This document shows, piece after piece, positions 18,868-27,436 of a stretch of DNA of 64,000 nt. Made by a program: the position numbers and the translations under genes. The stretch comes from Flavobacteriales bacterium (GTDB lineage Bacteria > Bacteroidota > Bacteroidia > Flavobacteriales_F > PHOS-HE28). Numbering within the stretch: position 1 is the stretch's first letter; every line of letters begins with the position of its first letter. Below the pieces are notes generated by a model. It was not told the DNA's origin and ran no database searches. It worked only from the letters and a program-made list of their open reading frames with translations. The stretch is taken from assembly GCA_016713865.1 (NCBI GenBank), contig JADJOG010000002.1:1-64000 (forward strand), in the 5' to 3' direction.

Positions 18868-19881
18868 ATGCCGAAGAGATTTGGTCCGTTTGCGTGCATC
18901 AGTCGATCGTTCGCGGGCGCTTTCTTGTTGTTGACCGGAGTTGCCGGATTCGCGCAAACCTTCGACATCGAGCAGTTCGAGCAGGTCTTTCGACCGCGCT
19001 TGCGCATGGATGCCCGCTACCAGCCGGAAACCGCTTTCCGTGATACCCTTGGCCGATTGGGAATGGCCGAAGGCAGTGCGGTGCTCACCTTCCCGCTGCG
19101 CTCTCATTTCAAGGCGGGCTTCCAACTCGATACGGCCGCGCGTGGCTTGAAGGAGCTGCTGAAGAACAGCATCCGGGTCGAAGCATCGCAACTGCTGGGC
19201 AGCGTGCGGATCGGCGCGAGAGAGATGCAGCTTGGCTTCGATAGCCTCTCCACACGACGGCTCTATTCGGCCAGTGCGGGCCTCATGGGCGTGAAGCTCA
19301 CGCGCAAGTACCGCGTGCTGTTCTGGAGCGCGAACGTGAACATGAGCGAGGAGGACCGGACCATTGACGCATTGGTTCCGCGCTTCAATGGCGTTATCGG
19401 GAAGCTGCGCGTGAAAGGACTGCGCAAGCAGTTCTTCTACGGCTTGGCCTTCAGCTACACCGATAAGCTGGTGCTGCCGATCCCTTTCCTCGGCGGCACA
19501 GCGCCCTTGGGCGGGAATTGGTCGTTCAACTATGCGCTGCCGGCACAGGTCTATCTCGGCTATCGGCCGAAGGCGGGCACCCGTGTGAACATGGGCATTA
19601 CTGCTGATGGTTTCCGCAGCGGGATCGAATGGCAGGGCGAGCGCGCGAATGTGAACCACACGGCCTTGCGCGCATTCGTGCAGGCGCGGCATCGCGTGAA
19701 CAAGACCTTCCAGGTGCGGGCCGAAGCGGGCTATGCACTCGCGCAATCCATCCGTTTCACCGGAAGCGATGCGCGCCCATCGCGGTATCCGGCAGAAGGC
19801 GCATGGCATGTGGGCATCGGCGTGAATGTGCTCTTCGGTGGAAGCGTGATGCAAAAGCTGCTGGATGAGGTGCTGAAGTGA
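18868..19881 (+). CDS. Predicted outer-membrane beta-barrel protein
   Basis: 337 residues. A signal peptide ends near GVAGFAQ (residue 29), then alternating strands typical of a beta-barrel follow (GSVRIGAREMQLGF; YGLAFSYTDKLVLPIPF; NWSFNYALPAQVYLGYRP; VGIGVNVLFGGSVM). The pattern is reminiscent of DUF6268-type outer-membrane proteins, which I offer only as a possibility. A weak promoter-like TAATTATG sits at 18850-18857. The next gene follows about 50 bases later on the same strand. Function unknown. Confidence 0.7.
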   Translation: MPKRFGPFACISRSFAGAFLLLTGVAGFAQTFDIEQFEQVFRPRLRMDARYQPETAFRDTLGRLGMAEGSAVLTFPLRSHFKAGFQLDTAARGLKELLKNSIRVEASQLLGSVRIGAREMQLGFDSLSTRRLYSASAGLMGVKLTRKYRVLFWSANVNMSEEDRTIDALVPRFNGVIGKLRVKGLRKQFFYGLAFSYTDKLVLPIPFLGGTAPLGGNWSFNYALPAQVYLGYRPKAGTRVNMGITADGFRSGIEWQGERANVNHTALRAFVQARHRVNKTFQVRAEAGYALAQSIRFTGSDARPSRYPAEGAWHVGIGVNVLFGGSVMQKLLDEVLK

Positions 19882-19928
19882 TCGCGGCCCCGTCCTTGCC
19901 GTGCGCACGACGCATTTTTGCGACCCCC

Positions 19929-20996
19929 ATGCGCCGCCTTTTCGTCCCGCTCATCCTCATTGGCCTGCTTGCTGCGCCAGATGGATCGGCGCAAGCGACC
20001 AATGGCGGCTTCGACAGCACCTACGTGATGGATCTCACGCACCAGGTCACCGGAAGGCTCTACTTCAACAACAAGTTCAATGCGCTCGACCTCGACGATC
20101 GCAAGCTGGGCAGCCACATCGAGTACCGGCCGAACACGAACGTGAACTTCGGCGTGGGCATCAGCTACCGCTCACTCACGCTCAACATCGGCCTGGGTGT
20201 TCCTGCGCTCAATCGCGACGACAGCTTGCGTGGCCGCACCAGTTACCTCGATGCCCAAGCGAATGTCTTCGGGCGGCGCTTCGCGATCAACCTGTTCGCG
20301 CAGCTCTATCGCGGCTACTACATCAATGAGCTCTCTTATCCGGCTTTCCCGCGGGATCCGCGGTATGAGCAGATCCGCGAAGAGCAGTTGCTGCGGCCCG
20401 ATATGCGCCAACGGAACCTCGGCGCCACCGTGCTGCACATCGTGAACAACCAGCGCTTCAGCTACCGCGCGGCCTTCAATCAGGATGCATGGCAACGACG
20501 CAGCGCGGGCTCATGGCTCGTGGGCGGCAACTTCGTGTATCAGGGCGCGCGCGCCGACCGATCCGGCATTCCCGAGGCGCTCGATAGCCTCTGGCGCGAG
20601 CCGCTGCGCTTCCGCCGCATCGATCAGATCGAGGTCGGTCCCATGGGCGGCTATGCACACACCTTCGTGCTGAAGGAGCGCTTCTACCTCTCGTTCTCAG
20701 CGGGCTTGGGTATTGGCCTCGTGCGCAGCAAGGCTTTCGTGCAGGATGAGGACGAATACGTGCGTCAGATTTATTGGTCGCCCAACTTCCGTACGCAGGG
20801 CCGCCTCGCATTCGGCTACAATACCATGAAGAGCGGCTTGGGCATCTCTTATACCAACGAGCAGAGCCAGACCGTGCTCGAAAGCGATGCCATTTACGCC
20901 TGGAGCGTCGGCACCTTCCGTCTCTTCTACGTGCTCAGGTTCGATAAGCGCATCAAGCCTGTGGATGATGCGCTGCGGCGTATCGGGCGCGGCTAG
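19929..20996 (+). CDS. DUF4421 family outer-membrane protein
   Basis: 355 residues from the ATG at 19929. This start gives a clean signal peptide (RRLFVPLILIGLLAAP) and has CATTTTTG, one base from the -7 consensus, 8 bases upstream; an ATG at 19878 is less likely. The sequence matches the DUF4421 pattern I know (FNQDAWQRRSAGSWLVGGNF; YWSPNFRTQGRLAFGYN; FYVLRFDKRI) and is rich in beta-strands. The family is Bacteroidota-specific and of unknown role. Its stop overlaps the nadE stop by 4 bases, tail to tail. Confidence 0.8.
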   Translation: MRRLFVPLILIGLLAAPDGSAQATNGGFDSTYVMDLTHQVTGRLYFNNKFNALDLDDRKLGSHIEYRPNTNVNFGVGISYRSLTLNIGLGVPALNRDDSLRGRTSYLDAQANVFGRRFAINLFAQLYRGYYINELSYPAFPRDPRYEQIREEQLLRPDMRQRNLGATVLHIVNNQRFSYRAAFNQDAWQRRSAGSWLVGGNFVYQGARADRSGIPEALDSLWREPLRFRRIDQIEVGPMGGYAHTFVLKERFYLSFSAGLGIGLVRSKAFVQDEDEYVRQIYWSPNFRTQGRLAFGYNTMKSGLGISYTNEQSQTVLESDAIYAWSVGTFRLFYVLRFDKRIKPVDDALRRIGRG

Positions 20997-21790
20997 TGCT
21001 TCAGCTCCGGTGGAATCATGCACACCTGAGGCATGGTCATCTTGTGCGCGTTAGCGGCTTTCCGCCGATCGAAGATCGCGAGCACCTCGCGCTGGCGAGG
21101 CGTGAGCTGCATAGTTACTGGATTCGCGTCGCGCTCACGGAGCTCCATGGCCCATTCCAACTCGGGATAGCTCGCGCCGATCTGATCCTCGTCGCTGCGA
21201 TCATCGCCCCAGAGCCCATCGGTGGGCTTGGCGCGCATGATGGAGTCGATGATGCCCAATTCGTGCGCCAATGCGTACACCTCGGTCTTCGTGAGGTCGG
21301 CGATGGGTGAGAGGTCAACGCCGCCATCGCCGTACTTGGTGAAGAAGCCGATGCCGAAATCCTCCACTTTATTGCCGGTGCCTGCCACTACGTAGCGGAG
21401 CAGGCCAGCGAAGTAGTAGAGCGTGGTCATCCGAAGGCGCGCGCGTGTGTTGGCGAGCGCCAGTTCCATCACGGCTTTGTCCGCGAACGGCGGCAGCGCA
21501 GCCATCAGGTTATCGAACACGGGAGTCAGCTGAACCACTTCCATGCGCACGTTCGGGTGGCGCTGCATCAACCAGGCGATGTGCTCTTGCGCGCGCGCCA
21601 CTTGGCTGGTGGCCTGGTGGATGGGCATCTCCACGCAAAGTGTCGGAAGGCCGGTTCGAGCGCAAAGCGCGCTGGTGAGCGCGCTATCGATGCCGCCGCT
21701 CACGCCCACGACGAATCCATGCTGCCCGTTGTGCTCGCAATAGGAGCGGAGCCATTCCGTGATGTGATCGATGATCGCCTTGGTCTGCAT
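20993..21790 (-). CDS. nadE: NAD synthetase, ammonia-dependent type
   Basis: 265 residues from the ATG at 21790. The ATP-pyrophosphatase loop SGGIDSA is at residues 31-37. Later come GTGNKVEDFGIGFFTKYGDG and the acidic DLTKTEVYALA segment, all typical of NadE. There is no glutaminase domain, so ammonia is the likely nitrogen donor. It converts nicotinate adenine dinucleotide to NAD+ in the cytoplasm. The gene sits near gldB and gldC, an association also seen in gliding Bacteroidota. Confidence 0.95.
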   Translation of the reverse strand: MQTKAIIDHITEWLRSYCEHNGQHGFVVGVSGGIDSALTSALCARTGLPTLCVEMPIHQATSQVARAQEHIAWLMQRHPNVRMEVVQLTPVFDNLMAALPPFADKAVMELALANTRARLRMTTLYYFAGLLRYVVAGTGNKVEDFGIGFFTKYGDGGVDLSPIADLTKTEVYALAHELGIIDSIMRAKPTDGLWGDDRSDEDQIGASYPELEWAMELRERDANPVTMQLTPRQREVLAIFDRRKAANAHKMTMPQVCMIPPELKH

Positions 21791-21803
21791 GTATGCAAAG
21801 GAA

Positions 21804-21825
21804 AGCCCCGCCGGTGGGCAGGGCT
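21804..21825 (-). terminator. Hairpin terminator after the outer-membrane barrel gene
   Basis: On the minus strand AGCCCTGCC and GGCGGGGCT form a 9-base stem with one wobble pair and a 4-base loop, followed by TTTCCTTT. It lies between the stop at 21845 and the nadE start at 21790. Confidence 0.75.
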
Positions 21826-21844
21826 CTCGCAATTCGTTGTTCGA

Positions 21845-22546
21845 TCAGAAGAACACGCCGAGGCTCAGTTCCACATAGTGGGCCTTCGCCTTCGCGCCTT
21901 CGATGTCGAGGATATTGGTGAAGCCGTTGTTGTAGGTGGCGCCGAACATCACGGCGGTATTGCCGCTGAAGGTGTATTCAGCGCCGGCACCCACGATCAA
22001 CGATGCCTTATACAGGGCGATGTCGTCCTGGATGCTCTCGCCTTCCACTTTCTCGAAGTCGATCACATAGGCGCCCGATTGATCGAGCTTAGGCTGCACC
22101 TTGTCGGCCTTGGCCTTCACGTTGAATGCATTGCCAGCACCTACCACGGCGTAGTAGCGCATGTAGCCGATCTCGTTGGTCATCAGTTTCACTGTGAGCG
22201 GCAACTCGATGTATTGCAGGCCCACGCTGGTTTCCAGCTCGCGCGTCTTGATCGGGCCGTTGATCGCATCCTGGTAGCTGTATTCTGTTTTCCACTTGCC
22301 CCTCATGTTATTCAGGTTCAGGCCGGTGGCGAAGCGGTAGTTGCCGGTAGTGCCAATGGGCAGCTCCAGCATCAGGCCGAAGGTGTAGCCCAGCCCGGCG
22401 CCATCGCTCTTGAGCGTCTTGGTCTCCGACTGGATGAAGGCCATGTTGGGGCTCAGCTTCAGGCCGAAGCGCACGCCGTCGTCTTGCGCAACGAGCATTG
22501 CAGGGGTGAGCAGAAGAGCCGCGAGTGAAGCGAAGGACTTGTTCAT
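21845..22546 (-). CDS. Outer-membrane beta-barrel protein, porin-like (OMP_b-brl_2)
   Basis: 233 residues. It has a signal peptide MNKSFASLAALLLTPAMLVAQ and a small barrel of the OMP_b-brl_2 type (RFGLKLSPNMAFI; LQYIELPLTVKLMTNEIGY; HYVELSLGVFF), ending in FF. The start is the ATG at 22546, since the longer frame to 22576 adds a non-hydrophobic leader. A promoter-like TACTTTGG lies at 22573-22580. Function unknown beyond the outer-membrane location. Confidence 0.85.
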   Translation of the reverse strand: MNKSFASLAALLLTPAMLVAQDDGVRFGLKLSPNMAFIQSETKTLKSDGAGLGYTFGLMLELPIGTTGNYRFATGLNLNNMRGKWKTEYSYQDAINGPIKTRELETSVGLQYIELPLTVKLMTNEIGYMRYYAVVGAGNAFNVKAKADKVQPKLDQSGAYVIDFEKVEGESIQDDIALYKASLIVGAGAEYTFSGNTAVMFGATYNNGFTNILDIEGAKAKAHYVELSLGVFF

Positions 22547-22620
22547 AGGTTTGACCGCTTGTTTTTCGGACGCCAAAGTAACATGCCGTCACCGCGCAAA
22601 GCGAAGACCGTGCCGACGCC

Positions 22621-23604
22621 ATGCTGGCGGCCATGGCCGCATGCACCGATCCGCCTGCCGCCATCGTTCCCACGAAGGACCAGCGCGTGGCCGTTACGAT
22701 CGAACGCCTCGACCGCGACCTCTTCCACGCGAAGCCGGACAGCATGGCATCGGTGAGCCTGCGGGCCTATGCGCGCTACGGTGAATTCTATCGCACCTAC
22801 ATCGAGGATATCCTGCAAGGCGCGCCCATCGACGATCCCCGCCTGCCCATGGTGCTGCACCGTTTCGTGCTCGATCCGGATTGGAGCGAAGCCCAGCAGG
22901 CCGTCGATAGCGTGTTGGGCGATATGGCCGCCGAGCAGGCGCTTTTCGCCAGTGCCTTCACCCGCCTGAAAGCCGTTTTCCCCGATAGCCTCACGCCCCG
23001 CATCGTCGCTTTCAACGCCGGATACAACTATGGCATCTTCCCAACGGATAGCGTGCTCGGCTTCGGCGCCGAATGGTTCATCGGATCGGAGCATCCGGTG
23101 ATCGGCTACCTCGCGCCTGAGGCCTTCCCCCAATTCGTGAAAGCCCGCATGGTGCCGGAGATGCTCGTGCCCAGCGCGGTCAAGGGCTGGCTGCTCGTCC
23201 ACTACACACGCGACATCACCGGTGCCGACCTGCTCGCCAACCTGGTGGAAACCGGCAAGGTGATGGCCCTGCTCGATGCCTTGCTGCCCGAAGTGGACGC
23301 CCACCTGAAGCTCGCATTCAGCAAAGAGCAATTGGCGTGGTGCGAGGCCAAAGAGTACGAGATCTGGAAGCGCTTGGCCGCAGGCGATCAGCTCTTCAGC
23401 AAGAAGCCCGATGACATCGGCCGCTGGATGAGCGATGGCCCTTTCACCAACGGATTGCCGCGCGAGAGCCCCGGCCACATTGGCGAGTGGGTGGGCCTGC
23501 GCATGGTGCAAGCCTACATGAAGGCGAACCCAAAAATCACCTTCGCCCAGCTCTTCGCGCTTCGCGACGACAACGCCATTCTCCGCACCTACAAGCCACG
23601 CTGA
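22621..23604 (+). CDS. gldB: Gliding motility lipoprotein GldB
   Basis: 327 residues. GldB-type features include ERLDRDLF, FNAGYNYGIFPTDSVLGFG, GADLLANLVETGKVMALL, KEQLAWCEAKEYEIWKRL and PGHIGEWVGLRMVQAYMKAN. GldB is an essential lipoprotein for gliding in Flavobacterium, linked to the T9SS machinery. The start is odd: the lipobox-like MAAC is only eight residues from the ATG, too short for a signal. An ATG at 22583 in another frame begins with basic residues, so the true signal may be split by a base error. It is followed by gldC. Confidence 0.9.
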   Translation: MLAAMAACTDPPAAIVPTKDQRVAVTIERLDRDLFHAKPDSMASVSLRAYARYGEFYRTYIEDILQGAPIDDPRLPMVLHRFVLDPDWSEAQQAVDSVLGDMAAEQALFASAFTRLKAVFPDSLTPRIVAFNAGYNYGIFPTDSVLGFGAEWFIGSEHPVIGYLAPEAFPQFVKARMVPEMLVPSAVKGWLLVHYTRDITGADLLANLVETGKVMALLDALLPEVDAHLKLAFSKEQLAWCEAKEYEIWKRLAAGDQLFSKKPDDIGRWMSDGPFTNGLPRESPGHIGEWVGLRMVQAYMKANPKITFAQLFALRDDNAILRTYKPR

Positions 23605-23683
23605 GTTAGTGGAGCATCGCCATGCAAAGACGGTCAATCCGAGCGAAGCGAAGGATACCCGCGAGCCTCAAGAACGATTCCCC

Positions 23684-24013
23684 ATGAAGACCTCCGAGAT
23701 CAACATCAACGTGCAGCTCGATGCCAACCATGTGCCTGAGCGCATCGAGTGGGAGGCGGAGGACAACGGTGCGAAGAGCGCGAGCAAGGCCATGCTGCTC
23801 GCATTCTGGGACGAGCACGAGCGCAACACCCTGCGCATCGATCTCTGGACGAAGGAGATGACCGTTGAAGAGATGAAGGCCTTCTTCCATCAGAACATCC
23901 TCACGCTATCAGACACGTTCGAACGCGCCACGGGCGAAGGCAGGATGGCGGCGCAGATGCGCGACTTCGCAGCCTACTTCGCAGAGCACATGCTGGGAGT
24001 GAAGGAGGAGTGA
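23684..24013 (+). CDS. gldC: Gliding motility protein GldC
   Basis: 109 residues from the ATG at 23684. It matches GldC along its length: MKTSEININVQLD, AKSASKAMLLAFWDE, LRIDLWTKEMTVEEMKAFFHQ, DTFERATGEGRMAAQMRDF. GldC is a small cytoplasmic protein that supports gliding in Flavobacterium. It lies 79 bases after gldB on the same strand, the usual gene order. Confidence 0.95.
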   Translation: MKTSEININVQLDANHVPERIEWEAEDNGAKSASKAMLLAFWDEHERNTLRIDLWTKEMTVEEMKAFFHQNILTLSDTFERATGEGRMAAQMRDFAAYFAEHMLGVKEE

Positions 24014-24039
24014 AGCGCTCATAGGCTCTGCACCCTGCC

Positions 24040-24666
24040 TCAGCTCGGTCCCTTCCAGCGGCTATTCACCTCATCGATGAAGGCGAGCACCTCATCGCGC
24101 CCCATGCCTTCCTCGCTGCTGCTCATCTGCATCTCGGGCAGGCTCTCCCATGTCTTGCGCAATTCGCGCTTCAGCGCGGCCATGTTCGATTGCGCCTTTG
24201 AGGTGGAGATCTTGTCGGCCTTGGTGAATACGATGCGGAAGGGGATGCCCTCCTCGCCAAGCCATTGGATCATGTCCAGGTCGTTGCGTTGCGGCTCCAA
24301 GCGCGCATCAACCAGCAGGAACACATTCTGAAGGTTCTCCCGGCGGCGCAGGTAGTTGTGTATCATGCTCTCCCACGCGGCGCGCTCGGCCTTGCTCGCC
24401 TTGGCGAATCCGTAGCCCGGCAGATCGGCCAAGAGCCATGGCGCGTTGCTCGTGAGCGTGCCCTCCACGCGGAAGTGCTCCACGTTGCGCGTGCGGCCGG
24501 GCGTATTGCTCACGCGTGCCAGCTTCTTGATCCCGCACAGCATGTTGATCAATGAGCTCTTGCCCACGTTGCTGCGTCCGATGAAGGCGTATTCCGGCAA
24601 GCCCGGTTTGGTCCAATGCTCCGGCGCGCGTCCGCTGGTGAGGTGCTCGGCACGGAGGACTTTCAT
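24040..24666 (-). CDS. engB: Ribosome biogenesis GTPase YihA/EngB
   Basis: 208 residues, a small GTPase with G1 GRSNVGKSSLIN near residue 29, NTPGRT for the switch region, G3 DLPGYG and G4 TKAD. It assists assembly of the large ribosomal subunit. The length fits the family. It converges with gldC and is transcribed away from the repeat element at 24689. Confidence 0.95.
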   Translation of the reverse strand: MKVLRAEHLTSGRAPEHWTKPGLPEYAFIGRSNVGKSSLINMLCGIKKLARVSNTPGRTRNVEHFRVEGTLTSNAPWLLADLPGYGFAKASKAERAAWESMIHNYLRRRENLQNVFLLVDARLEPQRNDLDMIQWLGEEGIPFRIVFTKADKISTSKAQSNMAALKRELRKTWESLPEMQMSSSEEGMGRDEVLAFIDEVNSRWKGPS

Positions 24667-24688
24667 GGGCCAGTGAGATGATTGTTCC

Positions 24689-24774
24689 GGAGAGCGGCGA
24701 GCGGCAAGTGTGCGAGCTGCGAGCGAACTCCTCCCGCGGCGAAGGTCGCACGGACTTGCCGCATGCCGCTCTCC
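24689..24774. repeat. Heptad-phased inverted repeat
   Basis: Two 21-base arms, 24689-24709 and 24754-24774, are inverted copies with two mismatches (GGAGAGCGGCGAGCGGCAAG against the reverse complement GGAGAGCGGCATGCGGCAAG). The left arm continues as seven-base steps (AGAGCGG, CGAGCGG, CAAGTGT, GCGAGCT). It fills the spacer between engB and the hydrolase gene. Confidence 0.75.
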
Positions 24775-24783
24775 AACTCGCCG

Positions 24784-25542
24784 CTACAGCTTTTTCATCA
24801 GCCACTCCTCCAGGATCCGGTTGAATTCATCCGGGTGCTCCATCATGGGTGCATGCCCGCAGCCTTCGATCCAATGCAGTTCGTTGTTGGGGAACAGGCT
24901 GTGGAATTCCTCGGCCACATGCGGCGGGGTGATCGTATCCTGCTTGCCCCAGATCAGCAGCACGGGCATGGTCATGCGCGGGATATCCTTGGCCATGTTG
25001 TGGCGGATGGCGCTCTTGGCCAACGCGAGTATGCGGATGAGCTTGCCCTTATCGTTCACCGTCTCGTAGCACTCCTCCACCAGCGCATCGGTCACATGCT
25101 TGGGGTCGTGGAAGGTGAGCGCGATCTTCTTGCGCAGGTATTCCTTGTCCTCGCGCCGCGGGAAACTGCCGCCAAAGGCATTCTCATAAAGGCCGCTGCT
25201 GCCGGTGAGCGTGAGGGTGCGCACTCGCGGAGCATGCTTGGTGCAGAAGACCAGCGCCACATGGCCGCCTAACGAATTGCCCAGGATGTTCACGCGCTCC
25301 AGCCCGATGTGATTCAGGAAGCGATCGAGGAAATCGGCGAGTGCCGGCACGTTGGTGCCCAGCATGGGCATGGTGTACAGCGGCAGCATGGGCACCAGCA
25401 CGCGGTAGCGCGGGGTGAAGTGCTCGAAGAGCGGCTGGAAATTGCTCAGCGCGCCGAAGAGGCCGTGCAGCAGCACGATCGGCTCGCCGCTTCCGGCGTC
25501 GAGGTAGTGGAACTCGCCTTCCTTCTTCAGTTCGTGCGGCAT
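24784..25542 (-). CDS. Alpha/beta-fold hydrolase
   Basis: 252 residues. HGLFGALSNF forms the oxyanion region, GNSLGG holds the nucleophile serine, and WGKQDTITPP and GCGHAPMMEHP carry the acid and histidine of the triad. There is no signal peptide, so it is cytoplasmic. The family covers esterases, lipases and C-C hydrolases; the substrate cannot be predicted. A perfect -7 element lies just upstream of the ATG. Confidence 0.9.
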   Translation of the reverse strand: MPHELKKEGEFHYLDAGSGEPIVLLHGLFGALSNFQPLFEHFTPRYRVLVPMLPLYTMPMLGTNVPALADFLDRFLNHIGLERVNILGNSLGGHVALVFCTKHAPRVRTLTLTGSSGLYENAFGGSFPRREDKEYLRKKIALTFHDPKHVTDALVEECYETVNDKGKLIRILALAKSAIRHNMAKDIPRMTMPVLLIWGKQDTITPPHVAEEFHSLFPNNELHWIEGCGHAPMMEHPDEFNRILEEWLMKKL

Positions 25543-25552
25543 GGGGTTCGGC

Positions 25553-25560
25553 CAAATGTA
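25553..25560 (-). promoter_or_regulatory. Candidate -7 promoter element for the hydrolase
   Basis: Minus-strand TACATTTG matches TAnnTTTG exactly, ending 10 bases before the ATG at 25542. Confidence 0.55.
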
Positions 25561-25911
25561 GAGCGGTGATCGGAAGCGCGCTTTTCGGAAGCGGATCCAG
25601 CGTGTTCCGTTTCGAGGCAGGAGCGTTGCGCGTGCTTGTTGTGGTGAAGTGCAACTCGAAAGTCGATGTGGATGCGGTTATCGATCATGGACTCATCGTC
25701 GTGGATCGATCGGGGCGCATGCTTCAATGTCGCATGTTCAACCGGAATCGGGGGCACATAAGGGCCTTTCTCGGCCCGGCTGGCCCATGGGAAGCCCCCC
25801 CTGGGCCTGATGCGCTGTAATCCTTGATGGACGGGGCTTTCACGAGTATTCGGATGGAATGTCGGCGCGCGCGAGGTGACGTGCGCAGGGTTGAAAACTG
25901 GAATATTCAGG
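25561..25911. other. Spacer upstream of the mraZ region, no gene seen
   Basis: No supported gene. Short open frames on both strands lack recognisable sequence and start context. A GC-rich hairpin (GGCCCATGGG with CCCCTGGGCC) lies at 25782-25807, possibly a terminator for rightward transcription or a structured leader, but no T-tract follows it. Confidence 0.5.
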
Positions 25912-26031
25912 CACTTTTCGGCCCTTCGGTTTTCTCTAGTGTTGACGGCACTTTTTGACGGTATGCTTTCGTTTCATCTACATTCGTCCCGCAAAGTTTT
26001 CCACAAAAGTGCCTGAATAGGCCTGAAAGTG
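25912..26031. promoter_or_regulatory. AAAGTG box set upstream of mraZ, candidate MraZ sites
   Basis: Four copies of AAAGTG occur in 120 bases: two on the minus strand (25912-25917, 25949-25954) and two on the plus strand (26006-26011, 26026-26031). The plus-strand pair is exactly 20 bases apart. The first and third sit in a 15-base inverted repeat, AAAAGTGCCTGAATA. An AAAGTG-type core is the reported MraZ binding motif in Mycoplasma, so autoregulation of the division cluster is a reasonable inference. Confidence 0.6.
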
Positions 26032-26043
26032 ACGGACCCCCGA

Positions 26044-26051
26044 TACTTTCG
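26044..26051 (+). promoter_or_regulatory. Candidate -7 promoter element for the mraZ-ftsZ cluster
   Basis: TACTTTCG, one base from TAnnTTTG, 28 bases before the mraZ ATG and 12 bases after the last AAAGTG box, which would lie within the promoter. Confidence 0.55.
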
Positions 26052-26079
26052 CCGCCGTCTCGCACGCACATGACCGCGA

Positions 26080-26544
26080 ATGCTGAATCTGCTCGGGGAA
26101 TACGACTGCCGGCTCGACGCCAAGGGGAGGCTTGTGCTTCCTGCCATGCTGCGCAAGCAGCTGGGCGACTTGGCCGATCGCGGCTTCGTGATGAACCGGG
26201 ATGTTCACGCGCCCTGCCTGGTGATGTATCCGCTTCCGGTATGGGAAGCCACCACCAGCAAGCTCGACCGGTTGAACCGCTTCGTGAAAGCGAACGCGGA
26301 TTTCATCCGGCGCTTCACCGCAGGAGCAACGCCCGTAGTGCCCGACCCAACCGGCCGCATGCTGCTGCCCTATGCCTTGCTGAAGGATGCCCGCATGGGC
26401 AACGACCTGAAGCTGCTGGGCCAGCGCGACCGGATCGAGGTCTGGGGCGCCAAGGCATACACGGACATGCGCAACGAGGCCGTGGATATGAGCTCCTTGT
26501 CGGAAACGGTCATGGGTCCGTTGGGAAACGATGACGGGAAGTGA
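26080..26544 (+). CDS. mraZ: Transcriptional regulator MraZ
   Basis: 154 residues with two SpoVT/AbrB-like DNA-binding halves marked by LDAKGRLVLPAML (about residues 12-24) and PDPTGRMLLPYAL (about 87-99). MraZ is the first gene of the division/wall cluster in most bacteria and represses its own promoter in several species. It overlaps rsmH by 14 bases. The AAAGTG boxes upstream are the likely targets. Confidence 0.95.
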   Translation: MLNLLGEYDCRLDAKGRLVLPAMLRKQLGDLADRGFVMNRDVHAPCLVMYPLPVWEATTSKLDRLNRFVKANADFIRRFTAGATPVVPDPTGRMLLPYALLKDARMGNDLKLLGQRDRIEVWGAKAYTDMRNEAVDMSSLSETVMGPLGNDDGK

Positions 26545-27436
26545 TTACCACGATCCCGTTCTTTCACAAGCCTGCATCCAAGGATTGAGCCTCCGCCCCG
26601 GCGGCATCTACGTCGATGTCACCTTCGGCGGCGGTGGCCACAGCAAGGCCATCCTCGAGCAATTGGGTCCGGATGGAAGGCTGATCGCCTTCGATCGCGA
26701 CGCCGATGCCTGGGCCAATGCGCCGCGTGATCCGCGCTTCATCCTGGTGAAGAGCGATTTCCGCTGGCTCACCAACCACCTGCGTTTCCTGAAGGCGCTG
26801 CCCATCGATGGCCTGCTGGCCGATCTGGGCGTGAGCAGCCATCAGTTCGACAAGGGCGATCGCGGCTTCAGCATCCGATTCGATGGACCGCTGGACATGC
26901 GCATGGATCGCCGCGCGAAACGCACCGCGGCCGAGCTGGTGAACAGCTGGGACGAGGAGCGATTGGCGCACGTGCTCAAGACCTACGGCGAGGTGGATGG
27001 CGCGCGGCGCGTGGCCAAAGCCATCGTGAGCGCGCGATCCGCCAAGCGCATAAGCACCACGCAGCAGTTGATCGAGGCCATCGCGCCGGTAACGCCGCGC
27101 AAGGACGAGAACGGGTTCCGAGCGCAGGTCTTCCAAGCGCTGCGGATCGCGGTGAACGACGAGCTCGGATCGCTCGAAGCGCTGCTGAAACAGAGCGCTG
27201 AGGTGATCGGTTCCGGTGGCAAGCTGGTGGTGATCAGCTACCACAGCCTCGAGGATCGGCTGGTGAAGAACTGGATGCGGGCAGGCGCTTTCGATGGAGA
27301 GGAGAAGAAGGACATCTACGGAAACAGGCTTCGGCCATTCGACCCGCAAGGCAAGGCGATCGCGCCAACGGCAGAAGAGATCAGCAGGAACCCGCGAGCG
27401 CGCAGCGCCCGCTTACGCATAGCACAACGAGCATGA
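26531..27436 (+). CDS. rsmH: 16S rRNA (cytosine-1402-N4)-methyltransferase RsmH
   Basis: 301 residues. The SAM-binding segment VDVTFGGGGHSKAIL is near residue 20, followed by DLGVSSHQFDKGDRGFS and the late VISYHSLEDRLVK, with the family ending NPRARSARLR. It methylates C1402 of 16S rRNA. It sits between mraZ and ftsL as usual and overlaps ftsL by 4 bases. Confidence 0.96.
   Translation: MTGSDYHDPVLSQACIQGLSLRPGGIYVDVTFGGGGHSKAILEQLGPDGRLIAFDRDADAWANAPRDPRFILVKSDFRWLTNHLRFLKALPIDGLLADLGVSSHQFDKGDRGFSIRFDGPLDMRMDRRAKRTAAELVNSWDEERLAHVLKTYGEVDGARRVAKAIVSARSAKRISTTQQLIEAIAPVTPRKDENGFRAQVFQALRIAVNDELGSLEALLKQSAEVIGSGGKLVVISYHSLEDRLVKNWMRAGAFDGEEKKDIYGNRLRPFDPQGKAIAPTAEEISRNPRARSARLRIAQRA

Noticed and set aside
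24689..24774. Simple intrinsic terminator
   Set aside because: The arms are separated by 44 bases, there is no T-tract, and the seven-base phasing is not explained by a terminator.
25566..25820. Short open frames on both strands upstream of mraZ
   Set aside because: No recognisable sequence and no start context; the region contains a hairpin and lies within a regulatory spacer.
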